A program made the translations under genes and the position numbers. Below are positions 1 through 7,559 of a stretch of DNA of 64,000 bases, in pieces. The notes beneath the pieces were generated by a model. That model was not told the origin of the DNA. It did not search any database and saw nothing but the letters and a program-made list of their open reading frames with translations. Numbering within the stretch: position 1 is the first letter of the stretch; each line of letters begins with the position of its first letter. Source of the stretch: Planococcus sp. CP5-4_YE. Its GTDB lineage: Bacteria > Bacillota > Bacilli > Bacillales_A > Planococcaceae. The stretch spans positions 638 to 64,637 of the forward strand of contig NZ_JAHPZO010000010.1 of NCBI RefSeq assembly GCF_019042655.1, read 5' to 3'.

Positions 1-277
<277 letters not shown>

Positions 278-356
278 ATAACTGAAATGCGTTTCCATAA
301 TTCAATGTCGATTTATCCAGTTTTGAAAGAATAAGATATTATTTTTGAAAAAATAC

Positions 357-384
357 TTGAAAAAATCGGTATTATTGATATAAT
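357..384 (+). promoter_or_regulatory. Sigma-A type promoter between 23S and 5S rRNA
   Basis: TTGAAA (357-362) and TATAAT (379-384) are separated by 16 bp and sit about 26 bp upstream of the 5S gene. An internal promoter here would let the 5S and tRNA array be transcribed independently of the 16S-23S part of the operon. Activity is inferred from sequence only. Confidence 0.6.
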
Positions 385-410
385 AAATCTTGTCTTTCAA
401 ATTAATACAG

Positions 411-526
<116 letters not shown>

Positions 527-536
527 TGGTTATTAT

Positions 537-611
537 TCCGAAGTAGCTCAGTGGTAGAGCACCGCACTGTTAATGCGATGGTCGTAGGTTCGAGTCCTAC
601 CTTCGGAGCCA
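537..611 (+). tRNA. tRNA-Asn (GTT)
   Basis: Full cloverleaf with acceptor TCCGAAG/CTTCGGA, anticodon GTT and encoded CCA. It is the first gene of a 17-tRNA array downstream of 5S. Confidence 0.96.
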
Positions 612-616
612 ATTAT

Positions 617-706
617 GGAGAGCTGTCCGAGTGGCCGAAGGAGCATGATTGGAAATCATGTAGGCGGGCAACCGTCTCAAGGGTTCGAATCCCTTGCTCT
701 CCGCCA
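617..706 (+). tRNA. tRNA-Ser (GGA)
   Basis: Class II tRNA of 90 nt with a long variable arm, acceptor GGAGAGC/GCTCTCC, anticodon GGA and encoded CCA. Confidence 0.95.
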
Positions 707-727
707 GTATCTTAAGCTCAAAATAAA

Positions 728-802
728 GGCCCCTTGGTCAAGCGGTTAAGACACCGCCCTTTCACGGCGGTAACACGGGTTCGAATCCCGTAGGGGTCAC
801 CA
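728..802 (+). tRNA. tRNA-Glu (TTC)
   Basis: Cloverleaf of 75 nt with anticodon TTC in a CTTTCAC loop and encoded CCA. Confidence 0.95.
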
Positions 803-808
803 TTCAAT

Positions 809-884
809 GGAGGATTAGCTCAGCTGGGAGAGCATCTGCCTTACAAGCAGAGGGTCGGCGGTTCGATCCCGTCATCCTCCACCA
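809..884 (+). tRNA. tRNA-Val (TAC)
   Basis: Cloverleaf of 76 nt, acceptor GGAGGAT/ATCCTCC, anticodon TAC, encoded CCA. Confidence 0.95.
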
Positions 885-925
885 TTTCTTTCATGCACAT
901 AAATAGAAGGAAACTTTAATATTAT

Positions 926-1003
<78 letters not shown>

Positions 1004-1005
1004 AT

Positions 1006-1081
1006 GGTCCCGTGGTGTAGCGGTTAACATGCCTGCCTGTCACGCAGGAGATCGCCGGTTCGATCCCGGTCGGGACCGCCA
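1006..1081 (+). tRNA. tRNA-Asp (GTC)
   Basis: Cloverleaf of 76 nt, acceptor GGTCCCG/CGGGACC, anticodon GTC, encoded CCA. Only 3 nt separate it from tRNA-fMet. Confidence 0.95.
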
Positions 1082-1098
1082 TTTTTATTAATTAATAT

Positions 1099-1174
1099 GG
1101 GTCAGTAGCTCAGTCGGTAGAGCATTAGATTGAAGCTCTAAGTGTCGGCGGTTCGATTCCGTCCTGACCCACCA
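1099..1174 (+). tRNA. tRNA-Phe (GAA)
   Basis: Cloverleaf of 76 nt, acceptor GGGTCAG/CTGACCC, anticodon GAA in loop TTGAAGC, encoded CCA. Confidence 0.95.
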
Positions 1175-1188
1175 TATTTTTTCTCCAT

Positions 1189-1264
<76 letters not shown>

Positions 1265-1267
1265 TTA

Positions 1268-1351
1268 GGTGGGGTAGCGAAGTGGCTAAACGCGGCGGAC
1301 TGTAAATCCGCTCCTTCGGGTTCGGCAGTTCGAATCTGCCCCCCACCACCA
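1268..1351 (+). tRNA. tRNA-Tyr (GTA)
   Basis: Class II tRNA of 84 nt with long variable arm, acceptor GGTGGGG/CCCCACC, anticodon GTA, encoded CCA. Confidence 0.95.
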
Positions 1352-1357
1352 GTTTTT

Positions 1358-1431
1358 AGGGGCATAGTTTAACGGTAGAACAGAGGTCTCCAAAACCTCC
1401 GATGTGGGTTCGATTCCTACTGCCCCTGCCA
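1358..1431 (+). tRNA. tRNA-Trp (CCA)
   Basis: Cloverleaf of 74 nt, acceptor AGGGGCA/TGCCCCT, anticodon CCA in loop CTCCAAA, encoded 3' CCA. Confidence 0.95.
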
Positions 1432-1449
1432 TTTTTTAAATATTATGTT

Positions 1450-1526
1450 GGCGGTCGTGGCGAAGTGGTTAACGCACCGGATTGTGATTCCGGCACTCGG
1501 GGGTTCAATTCCCCTCGTCCGCCCCA
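1450..1526 (+). tRNA. tRNA-His (GTG), copy 1
   Basis: 77 nt including the extra 5' G (position -1) typical of tRNA-His, anticodon GTG, encoded CCA. The acceptor arms GCGGTCG and CGTCCGC leave a T:T mismatch at pair 5:68. It is identical in sequence to the next tRNA. Confidence 0.93.
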
Positions 1527-1566
1527 TGTTTTCTTGAAATTTTAATATCATACATAATAATAGCGT

Positions 1567-1643
1567 GGCGGTCGTGGCGAAGTGGTTAACGCACCGGATT
1601 GTGATTCCGGCACTCGGGGGTTCAATTCCCCTCGTCCGCCCCA
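1567..1643 (+). tRNA. tRNA-His (GTG), copy 2
   Basis: The 77-nt gene is identical to copy 1, 40 bp downstream. The spacer before each copy is different sequence, so the duplicated unit is confined to the gene. It carries the same T:T acceptor mismatch. Confidence 0.93.
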
Positions 1644-1650
1644 GTATTAT

Positions 1651-1722
1651 TGGGGTATAGCCAAGCGGTAAGGCAACGGGTTTTGATCCCGTCATGCCCT
1701 GGTTCGAATCCAGGTACCCCAG
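1651..1722 (+). tRNA. tRNA-Gln (TTG), CCA not encoded
   Basis: Cloverleaf of 72 nt, acceptor TGGGGTA/TACCCCA, anticodon TTG. The gene ends at the discriminator G followed by CTTTT, so the 3' CCA must be added after transcription. Confidence 0.93.
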
Positions 1723-1727
1723 CTTTT

Positions 1728-1802
1728 GCGGAAGTAGTTCAGTGGTAGAACGCCACCTTGCCAAGGTGGAGGTCGCGGGTTCGACCCCCGTCTTCCGCTC
1801 CA
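1728..1802 (+). tRNA. tRNA-Gly (GCC)
   Basis: Cloverleaf of 75 nt, acceptor GCGGAAG/CTTCCGC, anticodon GCC, encoded CCA. Confidence 0.95.
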
Positions 1803-1809
1803 TTATTTA

Positions 1810-1883
1810 GGCGGCATAGCCAAGCGGTAAGGCATGGGTCTGCAACACCCTTACCACCGGTTCGAGTCCGGTTGCCGCCTCCA
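1810..1883 (+). tRNA. tRNA-Cys (GCA)
   Basis: Cloverleaf of 74 nt, acceptor GGCGGCA/TGCCGCC, anticodon GCA, encoded CCA. Confidence 0.95.
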
Positions 1884-1892
1884 AACTATTTT

Positions 1893-1976
1893 GCCGGCGT
1901 GGCGGAATTGGCAGACGCGCGGGACTCAAAATCCCGTTCCTTCACGGGAGTGTCGGTTCGACCCCGACCGCCGGTA
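1893..1976 (+). tRNA. tRNA-Leu (CAA), copy 1, CCA not encoded
   Basis: Class II tRNA with anticodon CAA (loop CTCAAAA) and long variable arm. The acceptor GCCGGCG/CGCCGGT closes with a G1:T72 wobble. The discriminator A is followed by TCA instead of CCA, so the tail must be added post-transcriptionally. Last gene of the rrn-linked array. Confidence 0.92.
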
Positions 1977-1985
1977 TCAAATGAT

Positions 1986-2005
1986 CATCACTCTGCCAAG
2001 TGATG
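1986..2005 (+). other. Hairpin with CTGCCA loop after tRNA-Leu copy 1
   Basis: Perfect 7-bp stem CATCACT/AGTGATG around the hexaloop CTGCCA, 9 nt after the tRNA discriminator base. The second tRNA-Leu copy has a different perfect stem with the same loop. Confidence 0.6.
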
Positions 2006-2013
2006 AAAGCTTA

Positions 2014-2045
2014 AAACTCTGACTTTTATAGTCAGAGTTTTTTTC
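2014..2045 (+). terminator. Intrinsic terminator of the rrn-tRNA operon
   Basis: 10-bp perfect stem AAACTCTGAC/GTCAGAGTTT followed by a run of T. It ends the 5S-tRNA transcript. Confidence 0.9.
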
Positions 2046-2113
2046 TTTATTTATATGAATGATTTGCAGTTGTACATAGCAAAGATTTTTTTTAAAAAAT
2101 AGCTAATAACCCC

Positions 2114-2142
2114 TTGCAAAATAATCGGTTTACTAATATAAT
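2114..2142 (+). promoter_or_regulatory. Promoter for the second tRNA-Leu gene
   Basis: TTGCAA (2114-2119) and TATAAT (2137-2142) with a 17-bp spacer, 48 bp upstream of tRNA-Leu copy 2 and downstream of the rrn terminator. This makes tRNA-Leu copy 2 a separate transcription unit. Confidence 0.7.
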
Positions 2143-2190
2143 AATAAATGTTCCTGAAAGCAATGAATAATTGTTTCTGGATTCAATTTT

Positions 2191-2274
2191 GCCGGCGTGG
2201 CGGAATTGGCAGACGCGCGGGACTCAAAATCCCGTTCCTTCACGGGAGTGTCGGTTCGACCCCGACCGCCGGTA
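2191..2274 (+). tRNA. tRNA-Leu (CAA), copy 2, CCA not encoded
   Basis: Identical to the copy at 1893-1976, including the G1:T72 wobble and the TCA that follows the discriminator. It has its own promoter and terminator. Confidence 0.92.
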
Positions 2275-2280
2275 TCATCT

Positions 2281-2302
2281 ACATTGCTCTGCCAAGCAAT
2301 GT
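2281..2302 (+). other. Hairpin with CTGCCA loop after tRNA-Leu copy 2
   Basis: Perfect 8-bp stem ACATTGCT/AGCAATGT around hexaloop CTGCCA. Compared with the hairpin at 1986-2005, the outer stem sequence differs on both sides in a paired way while the loop is unchanged. Confidence 0.6.
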
Positions 2303-2309
2303 ATTGAAA

Positions 2310-2337
2310 GGCCCTAACTTCAGTTAGGGCTTTTTTC
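2310..2337 (+). terminator. Intrinsic terminator of tRNA-Leu copy 2
   Basis: Stem GCCCTAACT/AGTTAGGGC followed by TTTTTT. Confidence 0.9.
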
Positions 2338-2399
2338 TTTGTCTTAATCTGGTAACAATAGTAGCACTATTATTAGAAAAACCACTAATGGAAAAGTAG

Positions 2400-2540
2400 C
2401 TGAGGAGTAACCTGTTTTCGCACGAGACGGACGTGGCCGATGCGTTAAGTTGAAAGGGTAGTGATGGAAACATCTTAGGGGATCGGCTCTCTACACCGTT
2501 ATTTTTAAAAAGGCAGCTTCCTTTGAAGACTGTCTTTTTT
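2400..2540 (+). promoter_or_regulatory. Structured leader with terminator upstream of the cation ATPase
   Basis: About 140 nt between the tRNA-Leu terminator and the ATPase. It contains a 6-bp perfect stem GCCGAT (2436-2441)/ATCGGC (2482-2487), an inner GATG-GAAA-CATC tetraloop hairpin (2463-2474), and then an intrinsic terminator at 2507-2540 (AAAAAGGCAG, inner CTTC/GAAG, CTGTCTTTTTT). Structure plus terminator ahead of a transporter gene is the usual form of a riboswitch or attenuator. I cannot assign it to a known class: the GGAGTAA near 2404 recalls the Mn2+ (yybP-ykoY) motif, but the second conserved loop of that family is not seen. Confidence 0.45.
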
Positions 2541-2631
2541 ACGTATGTTGGAATATATAATAGGATGCCGTGGGAGAACGGAGGCTGCGTGTTATAATAA
2601 TCAAAATTACGATCTTGGCGGGGGTGGCAAG

Positions 2632-5295
2632 GTGGCCGAAGAACAAGGTTTTGACCAAGAGTTTACGGCTATACTCGATAACCAGGAAGTCCGTTTAGAA
2701 GAAGGATTGAGTAGAGCTGAAGCTGTAAGAAGGCTGAACGCAATAGGACTTAATGAGTTGCCTGAAGGAAAGCGAGAATCTGGAATAATAAAGTTTTTTA
2801 AGCATTTTCATGATGTACTGATATATGTATTGCTGGCAGCGGCAGTCATTACGATCGCACTTGGACATTATATTGATACGAGTGTTATTTTAGCTGTAGT
2901 TGTAATCAATGCGGCAATTGGCTATATTCAGCAGAATAAAGCTGAGAAAGCATTGGATAGCATACGAGAAATGCTATCGGTCAAAGCCGGAGTATTGCGA
3001 GAAGGAAAACGAAAAGATATTCTGGCAGCTGATTTGGTGCCTGGGGATCTTGTTTATTTAAGGGCGGGTGATAAAGTGCCCGCAGATATACGGCTTGTAG
3101 AAGCGTCGAATCTTCAGGTGGAGGAGTCGTCTTTGACTGGTGAGTCGGATGCAGTAAATAAACAGACTGAAAGACTATCGAGCGACACTGTGCTTGGCGA
3201 TCGTTCCAATATGGCATTTGCAGGAACTGCTGTTGCAGCCGGATCAGGGTTTGGGGTTGTCATTGCAACAGGAGGGGATACTGAACTCGGAAAAATCAGC
3301 AGCGCGATGGAATCGGTCGAGAAATTACAGACACCCTTATTAAAGCAGACCGCTCAATTCGGAAAAGTGATATCAGTGATTATTGTACTGAGTGCAATCG
3401 GCATGTTTTTCATTGGTTATTGGATCCATGACTATGCCACCGCTGAGTTATTGTTGGCAATCATCGGCTTGACCGTAGCCGCCATTCCAGAAGGGTTGCC
3501 GGCGGTATTATCCATTATTTTAGCTTTGGGTGTCCAAACGATGGCTGGGAAGAATGCTATTGTACGGAACTTGCCATCAGTCGAAACTTTAGGGGCCGTT
3601 ACGGTAATATGCTCAGACAAAACAGGGACTTTGACGAAAAATGAAATGACGGCGACTTCTGTTATTCTGGCAGATGAAGAAATCAATGTTAGTGGGGTCG
3701 GTTATTCACCCGAAGGAATGTTAAAGAAAAACGGAGATGGAATTCGTTTAGCTGATCATCCTCGCTTGGCAAAGTTTTTAGCCTGTGTGAAAACAGTTAA
3801 TGATGCGCATTTGGTCAAAGGGAAAAAAGGGAAATGGTCAATCAGTGGGGGTGCGACAGAAGGCTGCCTGTTGACGCTTGCAGAGAAAGCGGATGACGAA
3901 GTAGAGAAGTTGCCAGTAATTATGAAGATTCCGTTTGATTCTACTTATAAATACATGGCTGCTTTGGTTGAAGATCGGGGAACTAAATGGATCTATGCAA
4001 AGGGTGCCCCTGAAAAGCTGTTGGGGATGATACCAAGCGAAGAAAGGAATGAATGGGAGGCGAAGGTAGCCTCACATGCAAAACGCGGAGAACGCCTTTT
4101 AGGAGCTGCTGTTAAGCAAGTCGATTACACAGTGGAAGTCATAAATCACGAAGATATGAAGTGCGGATTTGAGTTTCTGGGCATGGCTGGCATCATTGAT
4201 CCTCCGCGCGAAGAAGTGATCGATTCAATTGTACAATGCAAGAAAGCCGGAATTCGTGTCAAGATGATCACTGGAGACCATAAAGACACCGCTGTGGCGA
4301 TTGGAGCCAAGCTTGGAATCGGCGATGGGGTCAAGGCGCTTGAAGGTAGGGAATTGGATGGTTTAAACGCACAACAGTTGGAAGCTGCAGCCTTGGAATA
4401 TGACATTTTCGCGCGTACCAGCCCGAAAAATAAATTGCAATTGGTTGAAGCTCTTCAAGCCAAGGGGCAAGTGTGTGCAATGACCGGCGACGGGGTCAAT
4501 GATGCACCGGCTTTGAAACGAGCTGATATCGGCATTGCGATGGGAATCAAAGGAACAGAAGTATCAAAAGAAGCGGCAGAGATGGTGCTGGTTGATGATA
4601 ATTTCAGCACGATTGTCAATGCAGTGAAGGAAGGGCGGCGCGTCTATGACAATTTGAAAAAGACCATCCTGTTCATATTGCCGACAAACGTATCCGAAGG
4701 GCTGCTCATTTTTATCAGCATTCTATTTGGCACTACGATTCCGCTCACTGCGGTACAAATTTTGTGGGTCAACATGATTACAGCTGTGACGATTTCCTTG
4801 GCGATTGCATTTGAGAAGCTCGAGCCTGGTACGATGGAGCGGCCACCTAGGAAAGCCAATAGCCCGTTGCTCAGTGGCTATTATGTTTTCCGCATCGCTT
4901 TTGCATCGGCGATTATCGGAGGGGGCATTTTATGGATGAACAGCATGCTGGAAGCTAGAGATTATGACCAAGGCATCTTGCAGACCATGACTTTACAAGC
5001 CCTGGTCATTTCACAGCTATTTTATTTATTCAATTGCCGGAGTGAGCGGCGTTTTGCACTGAATCGTGATTTCTTTTCCAATAAAGCGGCTTTTATTGTC
5101 TCGGCCATATTAATCTTAGTGCAGCTATCGGTGACGTATGTGCCGTTTATGAATACGCTGCTTGGCACGGAACCGATCGGGCTCAGGTATTGGATTTGGC
5201 CATTGCTGATCGGGATGAGTGTCTTTATTATTGTGGAGCTTGAAAAATGGGTGGTTCGCCGAATGAGTAAGAAAGATGATCTTTTAAAAAATTAA
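2632..5295 (+). CDS. P2-type cation-transporting ATPase (Ca2+/Mn2+-type)
   Basis: Membrane P-type ATPase of the SERCA/PMR1-like group, 887 aa, which pumps a divalent cation (probably Ca2+ or Mn2+) at the expense of ATP. Domains in order: N-terminal actuator segment, TM1-2, actuator loop with TGES (169-172), TM4 with PEGLP (286-290), phosphorylation site DKTGT (Asp329), nucleotide-binding domain, hinge TGDGVNDAP (618-626), and C-terminal TM5-10. The reading frame is open from an ATG at 2545. The GTG at 2632 has a G-rich ribosome binding site and starts where family members start, so I prefer it. It follows a structured leader with a terminator, suggesting metal-dependent control. Ion specificity is inferred. 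Confidence 0.88.
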   Translation: MAEEQGFDQEFTAILDNQEVRLEEGLSRAEAVRRLNAIGLNELPEGKRESGIIKFFKHFHDVLIYVLLAAAVITIALGHYIDTSVILAVVVINAAIGYIQQNKAEKALDSIREMLSVKAGVLREGKRKDILAADLVPGDLVYLRAGDKVPADIRLVEASNLQVEESSLTGESDAVNKQTERLSSDTVLGDRSNMAFAGTAVAAGSGFGVVIATGGDTELGKISSAMESVEKLQTPLLKQTAQFGKVISVIIVLSAIGMFFIGYWIHDYATAELLLAIIGLTVAAIPEGLPAVLSIILALGVQTMAGKNAIVRNLPSVETLGAVTVICSDKTGTLTKNEMTATSVILADEEINVSGVGYSPEGMLKKNGDGIRLADHPRLAKFLACVKTVNDAHLVKGKKGKWSISGGATEGCLLTLAEKADDEVEKLPVIMKIPFDSTYKYMAALVEDRGTKWIYAKGAPEKLLGMIPSEERNEWEAKVASHAKRGERLLGAAVKQVDYTVEVINHEDMKCGFEFLGMAGIIDPPREEVIDSIVQCKKAGIRVKMITGDHKDTAVAIGAKLGIGDGVKALEGRELDGLNAQQLEAAALEYDIFARTSPKNKLQLVEALQAKGQVCAMTGDGVNDAPALKRADIGIAMGIKGTEVSKEAAEMVLVDDNFSTIVNAVKEGRRVYDNLKKTILFILPTNVSEGLLIFISILFGTTIPLTAVQILWVNMITAVTISLAIAFEKLEPGTMERPPRKANSPLLSGYYVFRIAFASAIIGGGILWMNSMLEARDYDQGILQTMTLQALVISQLFYLFNCRSERRFALNRDFFSNKAAFIVSAILILVQLSVTYVPFMNTLLGTEPIGLRYWIWPLLIGMSVFIIVELEKWVVRRMSKKDDLLKN

Positions 5296-5321
5296 AAAAC
5301 GATCAGTAATGAGGAGGAGTT

Positions 5322-6371
5322 ATGAGACAGATAGATAGTGAAGTCGTCGAATTCAGAGGAAGCCATTATGATTATGGAATGATGCAAGGGAATGCGCTTA
5401 AAGAATCGATCACGCTGCACAACCGCCGCGGGCAATGGAAGAGTAAGAGGCCGCGATTTGTCATCGACCCGGCAGAAGCGCAAGCTGCGTTCAATGAATA
5501 CGCCCCGAACTTGTGGGAGGAGTTGAAAGGCCTTGAAGATAGCCTCAAGCTACCGATTGATGAGGTGCTTCGTGATTTTGGCGGTTACCGGATCGATGCA
5601 CCGCCGTCGGGCTGTTCAATCGTCAGCGGCGAAGACTTTTTGGTGCGCAATTATGACTTCCATCCGCAGACATATGAAGGCAGGTTCTGCTTGTTCCAGC
5701 CACAAGAGGGGAACGCCATTATCGGTCCGAGCCAGCGCATTTTGGGACGTATGGATGGCATGAACGAGCATGGCTTGGCGATGGGCTATAATTTTATGCA
5801 CCGAAAAAACCCGGGTGATGGCTTTGTCTGTTATATGATCGGGCGCATCATTCTCGAGAGCTGCTCAACTATAGAAGAGGCTGTTGCTTTAGTAAAAGAT
5901 ATTCCGCATCGAGGGTCATTTAGCTACGTTGTGACCGATAAGAGCGGCGCCACAAAGGTTATGGAAGCAACACCGCGCAAAGTGGCAGTGCGCGATGCTT
6001 CGGCCTGTACGAATCATTTTGAAATCCAGCAGCATGAAAACCGCAATTATTTAAAGGATTCTTATGAACGACTGTCGGTTATCGAACAGAATGCAGAAGA
6101 TGCAGCGGAAGCGTATCGCGCTTATCGCTTGTTCAATGACACGGGCCGCGGCTTGTTTTCGGATCTTTATAAGAGTTGGGCCGGAACAATCCATACCTCT
6201 GTTTATCTACCGAAAGAGCAGGAAGTGTGGTTCGCGCTTGGAGGCGACCAGGAGCCCGAAGTGTTCAAGTTTGGGGAATGGCTTGCAGGGAAGCCTGTCC
6301 GCAATACATCCGTCAATGGACAGATCGATACCGGCATTGGGTTCGCCCATACTGATGCGTTGTTCAAATGA
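5322..6371 (+). CDS. C45 family autoproteolytic hydrolase/acyltransferase
   Basis: 349-aa protein of the Ntn-hydrolase C45 group (acyl-CoA:6-aminopenicillanate acyltransferase-like, linear amide C-N hydrolases). The expected nucleophile is Cys98 in PSGCSI, followed by FLVRNYDFHP and GRMDGMNEHGLAMGYNF, which match the conserved core around the active site. In this family the enzyme cleaves itself before the Cys and then hydrolyses or transfers amide-linked acyl groups. The natural substrate here is unknown. ATG follows AGGAGGAG. It lies 26 bp after the ATPase and is tail-to-tail with a paralogue at 6397-7467. No signal peptide is visible. Confidence 0.82.
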   Translation: MRQIDSEVVEFRGSHYDYGMMQGNALKESITLHNRRGQWKSKRPRFVIDPAEAQAAFNEYAPNLWEELKGLEDSLKLPIDEVLRDFGGYRIDAPPSGCSIVSGEDFLVRNYDFHPQTYEGRFCLFQPQEGNAIIGPSQRILGRMDGMNEHGLAMGYNFMHRKNPGDGFVCYMIGRIILESCSTIEEAVALVKDIPHRGSFSYVVTDKSGATKVMEATPRKVAVRDASACTNHFEIQQHENRNYLKDSYERLSVIEQNAEDAAEAYRAYRLFNDTGRGLFSDLYKSWAGTIHTSVYLPKEQEVWFALGGDQEPEVFKFGEWLAGKPVRNTSVNGQIDTGIGFAHTDALFK

Positions 6372-6410
6372 AAAACGGCTGGAGCATCCGAATGCTCTAG
6401 CCGTTTTTTT
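6371..6410. terminator. Bidirectional terminator between the two C45 genes
   Basis: Near-perfect 17-bp stem (AAAAACGGCTGGAGCAT paired with ATGCTCTAGCCGTTTTT) with A and T runs on both sides. It serves both convergent genes and overlaps the end of the right-hand coding region. Confidence 0.88.
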
Positions 6411-7467
6411 GCTGCAATGAAGATAGGTCGTCAAGATACGGAAACGGGAAATGGGTATCGATTTTCCCGTTGATGCGTTTTGCCAGCAAGCGTTCGCCTT
6501 GAAGCCATTTTTGAAAATCGAACATGAGCGGCAAACGGTCGGGGCCGATCGCGAAGCCGACTTCCAAGCTGTTTGGAAAATAGGAAGCCGTATGCAAGGT
6601 ACCGGAAGCGGTGCTGTATTTTGTTGAAAACACGCCCTGGTTTGAGTCGTTCAATAATCGGAACGCTGCGTATGCGTCGTTTGATGTGGTGGCATGAGTC
6701 AGCAGCGCATCTTCGCGGCGTTTGGAATCGTCGATCTGGTAACGGTTTTCTTCCGATAACACTTTGAAATGGTTGGTCGATACAGCCGCTTCCCGGACAA
6801 TGACATTGCGTGGGGAAGTTTCGGCGACAACTGAACGTCCGCTCTTATCCAGTAATACATAGCTGAATGACCGGCGGTGGGGCAGTTCTTTCAATAAATC
6901 GACGGCTTCTTCGATCGTTGCGCAATGCTCGAGGATCAGGCGGCCAATCATATTACAGATAAACCCGTCTGCTGAATTGCGGCGGTTGATGAAATTATAG
7001 CCCATCGCAAGCCCTTTCTCGTTGAGTCCATCCGTCCGCCCGGTAATTTGCATGGACGGCCCGATGGAAGCATAGCCTCCGTCTGTCGGCTCGTATAGGG
7101 CGAATCGGCCTTCATAGCCTTGCGGCGAACTATCATAATTGCGGACTAGAAAATCGGAGCGGCTCAGGATCGAACAGCCGCTGCGTGTATATTCGATATA
7201 ATAGCCGCCGAATTCGCGCAAGGCATCAAAAAGTGGCCATTTCAAGGCATCAGCCAAGCCTTCGATTTCTTCCCAGATGCGCGGGGCGAAGCGTTCGAGC
7301 ATATCAATGGCTTTCGTTTCATCCACCAATAATTGCTTGCTGTTTTCATTGCGCTGTATTTTTCGGTTTGGTAAAAGTAGTGAATCTCTCAACAACTCCC
7401 CTTGGTGGTAGCCGAAATCGTAATGGCTGCCGCGGAATTGGATAACGTCGCTATGGACTTTTTTCAT
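6397..7467 (-). CDS. C45 family autoproteolytic hydrolase/acyltransferase, paralogue
   Basis: 356-aa paralogue of the 5322-6371 product. The two share the N-terminal FRGSHYD block, the nucleophile at the same residue number (Cys98, here RSGCSI), FLVRNYD, GLNEKGLAMGYNF and the C-terminal NGKIDT-type block. The likely function is the same: an Ntn-type amide hydrolase or acyltransferase with unknown substrate. ATG at 7467 is preceded by GAGGGATG. Opposite orientation and shared terminator show that the two genes are not one operon. The divergence suggests an old duplication or acquisition. Confidence 0.82.
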   Translation of the reverse strand: MKKVHSDVIQFRGSHYDFGYHQGELLRDSLLLPNRKIQRNENSKQLLVDETKAIDMLERFAPRIWEEIEGLADALKWPLFDALREFGGYYIEYTRSGCSILSRSDFLVRNYDSSPQGYEGRFALYEPTDGGYASIGPSMQITGRTDGLNEKGLAMGYNFINRRNSADGFICNMIGRLILEHCATIEEAVDLLKELPHRRSFSYVLLDKSGRSVVAETSPRNVIVREAAVSTNHFKVLSEENRYQIDDSKRREDALLTHATTSNDAYAAFRLLNDSNQGVFSTKYSTASGTLHTASYFPNSLEVGFAIGPDRLPLMFDFQKWLQGERLLAKRINGKIDTHFPFPYLDDLSSLQQKNG

Positions 7468-7520
7468 GTGGCATCCCTCTTTTTTATCTCAGTATCAAAA
7501 GAATACTAGAGTTTTAGGGA

Positions 7521-7558
7521 GAACAAAAAGAATATGCCTGAAGCAAATGCTTCAGGCA
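7521..7558 (-). terminator. Terminator of the B3/B4-domain gene
   Basis: On the minus strand, stem TGCCTGAAGC/GCTTCAGGCA with an ATTT loop, followed by TATTCTTTTTG. Confidence 0.75.
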
Positions 7559-7559
7559 A

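Noticed and set aside
1450-1643. Two 77-bp identical repeats as a possible CRISPR or mobile repeat
   Set aside because: Both are complete tRNA-His genes with cloverleaf folds.
2400-2540. Firm call of a Mn2+ (yybP-ykoY) riboswitch
   Set aside because: Only one of the expected conserved loops is suggested. I keep it as an unassigned structured leader.
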